Shown here piece by piece: positions 8,772 through 15,003 of a DNA stretch of 24,183 nt (position 1 is the first letter of the stretch; each line of letters begins with the position of its first letter). A model generated the notes under the pieces. It saw only the letters and a list, made by a program, of their open reading frames with translations. It had not been told where the DNA came from and did no database searches. Source of the DNA: CAZKXX01 sp964556705 (GTDB lineage: Bacteria > Acidobacteriota > Terriglobia > UBA7540); NCBI GenBank assembly GCA_964556705.1, contig CAZKXX010000058.1, positions 1 through 24,183 of the forward strand. The letters are read 5' to 3'. The position numbers and the translations under genes are program-made.

Positions 8772-9107
8772 ATGAGCGACGAGCGGCGCACGCAGCGCAG
8801 GGTGGAGGCGGCGATTCCCGTTCAAGTTCGCGGCACCGACGCCCAGGGCGAAGCTTTCGAGGAATCGGCCGAGGCTTTGGACGTCAGCCGCCGCGGGCTT
8901 TCCATCCTCACGCGGCGAGACCTTCCGCTGTACGCCAACCTTTCGGTCACCATTCCCGGTCGCGGCCCGACGCGGCCCGGCGAAGGGCCCAGCGACTTCT
9001 TTTCGCAAGCCACCGTTGTGCGCGTCGAAAAGGAAGGCGAACTCAGCCGCGTGGGCATCCGCTTCATCGGCGCCACACTGCCCATGTACACGTCGGAAAG
9101 CGATTGA
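8772..9107 (+). CDS. Small PilZ-domain protein, probable c-di-GMP receptor
   Basis: This 111-residue protein is a single PilZ domain. It keeps both halves of the c-di-GMP binding site: an N-terminal RxxxR (R5-R9 or R6-R10 in RRTQRR) and D37-V-S-R-R-G42, the (D/N)xSxxG motif. A second-messenger-responsive adaptor is therefore likely; the partner is unknown. The ATG at 8772 is chosen over a GTG at 8763 because AGGAG stands eight bases upstream. It is two bases downstream of dus and probably co-transcribed with it. It faces rsmI convergently across a 103-base gap in which I see no clear hairpin terminator. Confidence 0.85.
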   Translation: MSDERRTQRRVEAAIPVQVRGTDAQGEAFEESAEALDVSRRGLSILTRRDLPLYANLSVTIPGRGPTRPGEGPSDFFSQATVVRVEKEGELSRVGIRFIGATLPMYTSESD

Positions 9108-9210
9108 CCCGGCGGGAGGAAAGCAGTTCCGTCGAAGCCGCTCACCTTCACGCCCCCCTGATGGAATTCGCCCCAAGCGCGCAAGACCAGGGCAAGGCTC
9201 CCCTCCGCGC

Positions 9211-10131
9211 TCATTTTCTCGATTTGGCTTTTTCCGACTGCCACTGGCGGTAGGCCTGGCTCTTCGAAAGCCCACGGGAGCGCGCAACGCGCTTGAGCGC
9301 GGTGCGTTCGTTAAGCCCTTCTTCGCGCATCAGGCGTTGTACGTCCTGACTAATGGAAGAGGCGGCGGGCTTCGTTTCCCCGGGGAGCGGGGCGATGAGC
9401 ACCGTGATTTCGCCTTTGACCGGTTTCCTGCGCAACTGCGTGAGGATCTGCGAAATCATACCCCGCAGAAACTCTTCGTGCACCTTGGTCACTTCCCGCG
9501 CCACGACGGCGGGAGCGTCGCCCAGGATTTCGAGCGCGTCCTCGAGCATCTCCACCAGCCGGTGAGGCGCTTCGTAGAAAACCAGCGTCTTTTCAACCCC
9601 CCGGAGTTCCTCGAGGGCCCGCCGGCGCTGCCCTTTGCGGCCCGGCAAGAAACCGAGAAATCGGAACTTGTCCACGGGAAGACCGGCGGCGGCCAGCGCC
9701 GCCACAAACGCCGAGGCGCCCGGGACCGGAACAACGGGAATTCCGTGGCGCAGCGCGAGGTGAACGAGCCGGAAGCCCGGGTCGGAAATGATCGGCATGC
9801 CGGCGTCCGAAACCAGGGCGATCTGCGCGCCTTCCTCCAGGCGCATCACCAGTTCGGGCGCGCGCGTCATTTCGTTGTGTTCGTGGTAGCTGATCGTGGG
9901 GACCGTGATGCCATAGCGGTCCAGCAGGCGCTGTGTGTGGCGCGTGTCCTCGCAGGCGATGAGGTCGGCTTCTTTCAGGACGCGCAGGGCGCGCAGCGTG
10001 ATGTCTTCGAGGTTCCCGATGGGCGTCCCGACCAGATAGAGCCGGCCGCCCGGCCGGCGAAGGCCCGCGCGAGCCTCCCGGACGGGCGGAGACGCCTTCT
10101 TCGCGCCTTTCGTCCTTTCCCGCTCGAGCAT
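9211..10131 (-). CDS. rsmI: 16S rRNA (cytidine1402-2'-O)-methyltransferase RsmI
   Basis: RsmI uses SAM to methylate the ribose of C1402 in the 16S rRNA decoding centre. The 306-residue protein has the tetrapyrrole-methylase fold with LYLVGTPIGNLEDIT (31-45), CEDTRHT (60-66), LVSDAGMPIISDPG (106-119), VPGASA (136-141) and FLGFLPGRKG (158-167), plus a C-terminal helix-turn-helix-like tail (SRGLSKSQAYRQW). About 30 basic residues precede the usual N-terminus. No Shine-Dalgarno is present, and the candidate promoter would start transcription only about two bases upstream of this ATG, so translation may be near-leaderless. It is divergent from fmdB, with 107 bases between the starts. Confidence 0.95.
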   Translation of the reverse strand: MLERERTKGAKKASPPVREARAGLRRPGGRLYLVGTPIGNLEDITLRALRVLKEADLIACEDTRHTQRLLDRYGITVPTISYHEHNEMTRAPELVMRLEEGAQIALVSDAGMPIISDPGFRLVHLALRHGIPVVPVPGASAFVAALAAAGLPVDKFRFLGFLPGRKGQRRRALEELRGVEKTLVFYEAPHRLVEMLEDALEILGDAPAVVAREVTKVHEEFLRGMISQILTQLRRKPVKGEITVLIAPLPGETKPAASSISQDVQRLMREEGLNERTALKRVARSRGLSKSQAYRQWQSEKAKSRK

Positions 10132-10138
10132 CGCGCGC

Positions 10139-10168
10139 CAGTCTATCAGGCCGCAGCGCGCCCGGCAA
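10139..10168 (-). promoter_or_regulatory. Candidate promoter for rsmI (TTGCCG-17-TAGACT)
   Basis: On the minus strand TTGCCG (10168-10163) and TAGACT (10145-10140) are 17 bases apart. A start site seven bases further on would fall at about 10133, essentially at the ATG ending at 10131. The TAGACTG heptamer also precedes galU and dus. Confidence 0.45.
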
Positions 10169-10185
10169 TCGAATCGCGCCGCGGC

Positions 10186-10215
10186 TTGGCGGGGCTTTTC
10201 CCGCCCTGCTATAAT
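10186..10215 (+). promoter_or_regulatory. Candidate promoter for fmdB (TTGGCG-18-TATAAT, extended -10)
   Basis: A perfect TATAAT (10210-10215) is preceded by TGC, giving the extended -10 TGCTATAAT, with TTGGCG (10186-10191) 18 bases upstream. The transcript would start near 10222, giving a leader of about 17 bases that contains the GGAGG of fmdB. The same nonamer TGCTATAAT occurs upstream of the CPBP gene. Confidence 0.65.
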
Positions 10216-10238
10216 CGCTGCACCCTGGAGGTGTGACT

Positions 10239-10538
10239 TTGCCCCTTTACGAATATCGCTGCCGGAAATGCGGCAAGCACGTTGAGAAGATTCAGAAATT
10301 TTCCGACCCGCCCCTGACTCGATGCGAAGAGTGCGGGGGTAAACTCGAGCAGTTGCTCTCTTCTCCCGCCGTCCAGTTCAAAGGCGCGGGCTGGTATGTC
10401 ACCGACTACGCGCGGAAGTCAGCCCCCTCGGAGACGTCCAAAAGTGACGGCGGTTCCGCGGAGAGCGAGGAGAAGAAAACGAAGGAACCTGCCCCGACGG
10501 CGACCTCCTCCGAGTCCGGGCCCACCAAAAAAGACTGA
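10239..10538 (+). CDS. FmdB-family zinc-ribbon protein
   Basis: This is a small putative regulatory or zinc-binding protein of the FmdB (CxxC_CxxC_SSSS) family; its biochemical role is unknown. From a TTG start it is 99 residues and begins with the canonical MPLYEYRC. The zinc knuckles are C8-x2-C11 and C29-x2-C32, followed by the LLSSPAVQFKGAGWYVTDY core typical of the family and a charged, low-complexity tail rich in K, E, S and P. The TTG at 10239 is preferred over the GTG at 10233 because GGAGG (10227-10231) lies seven bases upstream of the TTG but only one base from the GTG, and because the family starts at MPLYEY. Its last codons overlap the galU terminator. Confidence 0.9.
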   Translation: MPLYEYRCRKCGKHVEKIQKFSDPPLTRCEECGGKLEQLLSSPAVQFKGAGWYVTDYARKSAPSETSKSDGGSAESEEKKTKEPAPTATSSESGPTKKD

Positions 10539-10556
10539 AGCTCTTCCCCGCTTCAG
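10524..10556 (-). terminator. Intrinsic terminator of galU inside the fmdB 3' end
   Basis: Read on the minus strand, CTGAAGC, an 8-base loop and GCTTCAG form a 7-bp perfect stem (10556-10550 with 10541-10535), followed at once by TCTTTTTT. This is a textbook Rho-independent terminator for galU, which ends at 10560. The stem covers the fmdB stop codon and the T-run is the complement of its final lysine codons. On the plus strand the same hairpin has only GTTT behind it, so it would be a weak terminator for fmdB. Confidence 0.8.
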
Positions 10557-10559
10557 GTT

Positions 10560-11438
10560 TCAGGATTTGAGTGATTTCAAATAGCGTCGAAAGTCGGCGC
10601 CGAGGTCGGGACTTTTCAGCGCGAACTCCACCGTCGCCTGAAGAAATCCCAGTTTGCTGCCCGCGTCGTACCGCTTTCCTTCAAACACGAAGCCGTACAC
10701 GGGCTCGCGCTCGAGCAGGCGGTGGATCGCGTCCGTCAACTGAATCTCACCTCCCCTTCCGGGCTTGGTCGTGGAAAGCTCGGTGAAAATCGTCGGCGTC
10801 AGGATGTAGCGCCCGATGATCGCCAGGTTCGACGGAGCCTTCTCCGGCCTGGGCTTCTCCACCATGTCTTCGATGCGGAAAAGCCGTCCTTTCCAATCCC
10901 CGTCCGGAACTTCCTGACCGCGGATGACGCCGTAGCTCGAGATGGTTTCGCGCGGCACGCGCTGGATGGCCACGACGCTGGTCCCGTAGCGCGCGTAAAC
11001 GGCCATCATCTGCTTCAGGCAGGGCACGCGGGCGTCGATGATGTCATCCGAGAGCGAGACGGCGAATGGCTCCGGGCCCACCAGGTCGCGCGCTGTCAGG
11101 ATGGCGTGGCCGAGCCCCTTCGGCATCTTCTGGCGCACGTACACAATCTGCATGAGCCGCGCGATCGAGCGGACCTGCCTGCGCAGCGCTTCCTTGCCCC
11201 GTCCCGCCAGCTCGTGTTCGAGTTCGTAGGAAACGTCGAAGTGGTCCTCGATGGCGTGCTTGCCGCGTCCGGTCACAAAAATGACGAGTGGAATGCCCGA
11301 ACCAGCCACCTCCTCGACCGCGTACTGGACGAGCGGCTTGTCCACGATGGGGAGCATTTCCTTGGGCTGGGACTTTGTCGCCGGCAGGAACCGCGTCCCC
11401 AGTCCGGCGACCGGCAGAACCGCTTTGCGAACCTTCAT
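10560..11438 (-). CDS. galU: UTP-glucose-1-phosphate uridylyltransferase
   Basis: GalU makes UDP-glucose from UTP and glucose-1-phosphate, feeding LPS, exopolysaccharide and glycolipid synthesis. The 292-residue protein has the nucleotide-binding start AVLPVAGLGTRFLPATKS (6-23) with PKEMLPIVDKP, VSLSDDII in the active site, and the C-terminal EIQLTDAI and YDAGSKLGFL segments that bind the sugar nucleotide. The start ATG at 11438 has GAGGTG upstream and the family N-terminus MKVRKAVLPVAG. The frame is open far upstream only because it reads antisense through tsaD; that part is not coding. It is divergent from tsaD and convergent with fmdB. Confidence 0.96.
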   Translation of the reverse strand: MKVRKAVLPVAGLGTRFLPATKSQPKEMLPIVDKPLVQYAVEEVAGSGIPLVIFVTGRGKHAIEDHFDVSYELEHELAGRGKEALRRQVRSIARLMQIVYVRQKMPKGLGHAILTARDLVGPEPFAVSLSDDIIDARVPCLKQMMAVYARYGTSVVAIQRVPRETISSYGVIRGQEVPDGDWKGRLFRIEDMVEKPRPEKAPSNLAIIGRYILTPTIFTELSTTKPGRGGEIQLTDAIHRLLEREPVYGFVFEGKRYDAGSKLGFLQATVEFALKSPDLGADFRRYLKSLKS

Positions 11439-11481
11439 GAGCACCTCGCAGGAAACCCTCGTCGGATTTGAAGCGAACACC

Positions 11482-11512
11482 CAGTCTAGCCTGACCCCGC
11501 AAGCCTCGTCAA
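11482..11512 (-). promoter_or_regulatory. Candidate promoter for galU (TTGACG-18-TAGACT)
   Basis: On the minus strand TTGACG (11512-11507) is followed after 18 bases by TAGACT (11488-11483). The match to the -35 is five of six and to the -10 four of six. The leader to the ATG would be about 38 bases. This is the best-supported of three TAGACTG-containing sites in the window. Confidence 0.5.
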
Positions 11513-11582
11513 AGAACCCGATGTTCCGCTCCCCTGGCGGGTTGACTTCGCGGATTGTCCCTCCGCTCCGCACTTCTCGGGG

Positions 11583-11617
11583 GCTCTGACTCTCAGCTCT
11601 CAACGCTGAGCTCTCAA
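11583..11617. repeat. Degenerate heptanucleotide tandem repeat (consensus CTCTCAR)
   Basis: Five 7-base units run in phase between galU and tsaD: GCTCTGA, CTCTCAG, CTCTCAA, CGCTGAG and CTCTCAA. The 12-mer AGCTCTCAACGC occurs twice, 14 bases apart. It resembles the short tandemly repeated heptamers dispersed in intergenic regions of some bacterial genomes. It also holds TCAGC/GCTGA as a small inverted repeat. No function is evident. Confidence 0.5.
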
Positions 11618-11687
11618 CGCCCGCCTTTCGCGCCGCCAAACCAGACTCCGTCACGCCCTGTGGTAGCATTGAGGAAGGAGCGGACGA

Positions 11688-12815
11688 ATGCTGGTTCTCG
11701 GCATCGAATCCAGTTGCGATGAGACCGCGGCGGCGGTGGTCGCGGACGGCGAGCGAATCCTTTCCAACGTCGTCGCCTCGCAGGTGAAGACACACGAGAA
11801 GTACGGCGGCGTGGTGCCGGAACTCGCCTCGCGCGAACACTTGCGCCGCATCTCGCCCGTCGTGGACGAAGCCCTGGCGCGCGCCGGCGCCCGGCTGGAG
11901 GACATCGAAGCGATCGCCGTCACCGAAGGCCCGGGCCTGATCGGCTCCTTGCTGGTCGGACTGGTGTACGGGAAGACACTCGCGCTCTCGCTGGGCAAGC
12001 CGCTGGTCGGCGTGAATCATCTGGAAGGGCACGTCCACGCGGTGATGCTCGAAAATAAACTCCAACGCTCGGCGGGCAGCGCCGTTCCGGAAGTCCGTCT
12101 GCCGGCGGTCGCGCTGGTCGTTTCGGGCGGCCACACGGTCCTCTACTCGGTCGAGGCCGCGCCCGGCGATTCCGCTGTCCCCGCCTCCTATCGAACGCTC
12201 GGTCAGACGCGCGACGATGCGGCGGGCGAGGCCTACGACAAGGTCGCCAAACTGCTGGCCCTCGGCTACCCCGGCGGACCGATCATGGACCGCCTGGCTC
12301 GTTACGGAAATCCCCGAGCGGTTGAGTTCGGCCGCATCCGCATGAAGGGCAATCCGCTCGATTTCAGCTTTTCCGGATTGAAGACTGCGGTGCTCTATCG
12401 CGTGCGCGGAACGGCGCTCGAAGCTGAAGCCGCCGAGCGTCGCGCCTGGCGCAAGTCGGTAAGCTCGGCCACGGCCGACGACCTGCGCGCGCGCTGCTCG
12501 CAGGAAACGCTGGCCCTCGTCGCGAGTTTTCAGGAGGCCGTCGTCACCGACCTCGTCGAGCGGACGCTCGCCGCCGCGGAGACCGTAAACGTCCCGACCG
12601 TTCTGGTTTCCGGTGGTGTGGCCTGCAATTCGCTCCTCCGCGAACGTTTCGCCGAAGCTGCCCGCGAACGCGCCCTCTCCGTCCATTTCCCTTCCCCGGC
12701 GCTTTCCACCGACAACGCCGCCATGATCGCCGCCGCCGGCTACTTTCGTCTGGCCGCCGGCGCGCGTGCCGGCGTCGCGCTCACCGCCCGGGCTTCGTAT
12801 CCCCTCGGCACGTAA
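11688..12815 (+). CDS. tsaD: tRNA N6-adenosine threonylcarbamoyltransferase TsaD
   Basis: TsaD transfers the threonylcarbamoyl group to A37 of ANN-decoding tRNAs, acting with TsaB and TsaE (not in the window). The 375-residue protein has the ASKHA-fold start LGIESSCDETAAAVV (4-18), EGPGLIGSLLVG (80-91), the iron-binding pair H111 and H115 in NHLEGH, LVVSGGHT, and the C-terminal VLVSGGVACNSLLRERF and PALSTDNAAMIA motifs. It is about 40 residues longer than E. coli TsaD, owing to small surface insertions before LVVSGGHT and around RGTALEAEAAE. The start ATG has a strong GAGGAAGGAG seven bases upstream. Confidence 0.96.
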   Translation: MLVLGIESSCDETAAAVVADGERILSNVVASQVKTHEKYGGVVPELASREHLRRISPVVDEALARAGARLEDIEAIAVTEGPGLIGSLLVGLVYGKTLALSLGKPLVGVNHLEGHVHAVMLENKLQRSAGSAVPEVRLPAVALVVSGGHTVLYSVEAAPGDSAVPASYRTLGQTRDDAAGEAYDKVAKLLALGYPGGPIMDRLARYGNPRAVEFGRIRMKGNPLDFSFSGLKTAVLYRVRGTALEAEAAERRAWRKSVSSATADDLRARCSQETLALVASFQEAVVTDLVERTLAAAETVNVPTVLVSGGVACNSLLRERFAEAARERALSVHFPSPALSTDNAAMIAAAGYFRLAAGARAGVALTARASYPLGT

Positions 12816-12879
12816 CTGGGTCCCAGACGACCCCGCTCACCTCAATTCTCTTCATCCTCGCCCGCGCCGGCTTTTTGAG

Positions 12880-12885
12880 TACAAT
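12880..12885 (+). promoter_or_regulatory. Candidate -10 (TACAAT) for hyuA
   Basis: TACAAT lies 30 bases before the hyuA ATG in the 100-base gap after tsaD. No -35 is recognisable at 16-18 bases. It may be a weak promoter that separates hyuAB from the housekeeping gene upstream. Confidence 0.3.
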
Positions 12886-12915
12886 GGGCGGTCTTGTTCG
12901 GGCTGCGGTGAAGAA

Positions 12916-15003
12916 ATGCGCGTCGGCGTGGACACGGGCGGGACGTTTACGGATTGCGTGGTCATCGAGCGGGGCGAAGTCCGGATCCTGAAAGTCTTTA
13001 CCACCCCGGACGACGCGGCCCGCGGAATTGTCGCCGGCATCTCCCGACTGGTTCCGCCCTCGGATCACTTCCCCCTGGAGGTCATCCACGGGACGACGGT
13101 TGGAACGAACACGCTGCTCCAGGAGCGCGGCGCGCGCGTGGCGCTGGTCACGACGGCGGGGTTTGAGGATTTGATTGAAATCGGCCGGCAGACGCGGCCC
13201 CGCCTTTACGATTTCGACGTCCGGCGCGGCCCGCTGCTCGTCCCGCGCCCGCTTCGCTGGGGGGTGCGGGAGCGCATTGGCGCGGAGGGCAACGTCATCG
13301 AGAAACTTCGGCCGAACGAACTTGCTCGCTTGCGAAGTTTTGTTCGCCGCACGCGGCCGGAAGCGGTTGCGGTCTGTTTTCTCTTTTCGTTCAAAAACCC
13401 GTCGCACGAACGCCTTGCCGCGCGCTCCTTGCGCGGATGGGGGATTCCGGTTTCCGTTTCGCATGAGATTCTTCCCGAGTTCCGCGAGTACGAGCGCCTC
13501 TCGACGGTGGTCATTAACGCTTATCTCGCTCCCGGGCTGGGCCGGTATCTCCATTCGCTTTCAACTTCGATCCGCACAAGCTTGCATTCCTCGCGCGCTC
13601 AGCGGCGTAAGCCGAAGAAGGCCAACGCCTCGCGCCGGGTGTTCGTGATGCAGTCGAACGGAGGAATCACCACGGCAGCCCGCGCGGCGCGCGAGCCCGT
13701 GCGCACCATTCTTTCCGGCCCGGCGGGCGGCGTCGTGGCGGCCTGGTGGCTGGCGCGCAAGCTGGGAATTGAACGCGCCATCAGCTTCGACATGGGCGGG
13801 ACATCCACCGACGTCTGCCTGCTCGCCGGTGAGCCGCGCACCACGAACGAAACGTCGCTGGCCGGATTGCCCGTGGCCGTACCGGTCCTCGACGTCCACT
13901 CGGTGGGCGCGGGCGGCGGGTCCATGGCCCGCTTCGATGCCGGCGGCGCGCTGCGCGCGGGCCCGGAGAGCGCGGGCGCCGTCCCCGGACCGATCTGTTA
14001 TGGCCGCGGCGGAGCCGTTCCGACGGTGACGGACGCGAACCTGCTCCTCGGCCGGCTCGATCCCGCCGCCTTCCTCGGCGGCGAGTTTCGTCTGGATCGA
14101 GAACACGCCGCGCGAGTGGTCCGCAAATTCCTCCGCGCGTCACGCGCCGGCGCGGCCTACCGGTCGCCCGAGGAGTTCGCTCTGGCCGTCGTTCGAGTGG
14201 CCAACGCCACCATGGAGAAAGCTCTGCGTGTTATTTCGGTCGAGCGCGGCCACGACCCGCGCGACTTCGCGCTGGTCTCATTCGGCGGCGCGGGCGGGCT
14301 CCACGCGGCGGAGTTAGCCCGCGCGCTGCGCCTCCCACGAGTTGTCATCCCGGAACATCCCGGAGCATTCTCGGCGCTGGGAATTCTGCTTTCGGATATC
14401 GTCAAGGATGCGACGCGTTCCGTCCTCCTCAGCGTGCCCACCGCGTCGGCCGGTCGCGCGACAACAGAACTCTTCCTTCGCGACGTCGAGCGTCGGTTCG
14501 CGCGCCTGGAAGCGGAAGCGCGAGATGAACTGCGCCGCGAAGGGCTCGACGCCGCGCCGCCTCGCGTCGCGCGCAGCCTCGATGTCCGGTACTCCGGCCA
14601 GGCGTATGAATTGCGCGTGCTGTTTTCGCCACATTTCGCGGCGGAATTTCATCGCCTTCACGAGCGGGCCTACGGACAAGCCGATCCCAACCGGCCCATC
14701 GAGATCGTCAACCTGCGCGTTCGGCTGACGGTTCCGACCCCGAAGCCGCCCAGCCGCCGCGCCCGGCACTCGCGTGCTTCGCGACGAGCGGCGGCGAATT
14801 CCTTTCAGACTCGACGGCCCGTGTGGTTCGGCTCGCAGCCGCAGATGACGCCGTTCTACGCCCGCGAACTCCTGTTCCCCGGCGCGCGCGTGGCGGGCCC
14901 GGCGGTCATCACCGAATACAGTTCGACCACCGTCGTGCCGCCCGGCTTTGTCTGTGATGTGGACGAATTTCGGAATCTCGTCCTGACGTCCCATGCGATT
15001 TGA
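12916..15003 (+). CDS. Hydantoinase/5-oxoprolinase subunit A (HyuA family)
   Basis: This ATP-dependent ring-opening subunit belongs to the HyuA/OplAH/acetone-carboxylase-beta family. Known substrates are hydantoins, 5-oxoproline and N-methylhydantoin; which one applies here cannot be told. The 695-residue protein has the ASKHA ATP-binding motif VDTGGTFTD (5-13), HGTTVGTNTLL, FREYERLSTVVINAYLAP, VMQSNGG, TILSGPAGGVV, FDMGGTSTDVCL and a GSMARFDAGG loop. Its C-terminal domain ends in the family motif GPAVITEYSSTTVVPPG. The true start is the ATG at 12916, where the family N-terminus begins. The linker before VMQSNGG is about 15 residues longer and more basic than usual (SSRAQRRKPKKANAS). It overlaps hyuB by 11 bases. 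Confidence 0.92.
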   Translation: MRVGVDTGGTFTDCVVIERGEVRILKVFTTPDDAARGIVAGISRLVPPSDHFPLEVIHGTTVGTNTLLQERGARVALVTTAGFEDLIEIGRQTRPRLYDFDVRRGPLLVPRPLRWGVRERIGAEGNVIEKLRPNELARLRSFVRRTRPEAVAVCFLFSFKNPSHERLAARSLRGWGIPVSVSHEILPEFREYERLSTVVINAYLAPGLGRYLHSLSTSIRTSLHSSRAQRRKPKKANASRRVFVMQSNGGITTAARAAREPVRTILSGPAGGVVAAWWLARKLGIERAISFDMGGTSTDVCLLAGEPRTTNETSLAGLPVAVPVLDVHSVGAGGGSMARFDAGGALRAGPESAGAVPGPICYGRGGAVPTVTDANLLLGRLDPAAFLGGEFRLDREHAARVVRKFLRASRAGAAYRSPEEFALAVVRVANATMEKALRVISVERGHDPRDFALVSFGGAGGLHAAELARALRLPRVVIPEHPGAFSALGILLSDIVKDATRSVLLSVPTASAGRATTELFLRDVERRFARLEAEARDELRREGLDAAPPRVARSLDVRYSGQAYELRVLFSPHFAAEFHRLHERAYGQADPNRPIEIVNLRVRLTVPTPKPPSRRARHSRASRRAAANSFQTRRPVWFGSQPQMTPFYARELLFPGARVAGPAVITEYSSTTVVPPGFVCDVDEFRNLVLTSHAI

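Noticed and set aside
9108..9210. Terminator or small RNA between the convergent PilZ gene and rsmI
   Set aside because: No stem followed by a T-run is visible on either strand, and there is no recognisable RNA motif.
11439..12686. A long minus-strand open frame continuing upstream of galU for about 416 codons
   Set aside because: It reads antisense through tsaD, whose family motifs are complete. The encoded residues are Arg/Asp/Gly-rich without any domain, and galU has its own ATG, ribosome site and candidate promoter.
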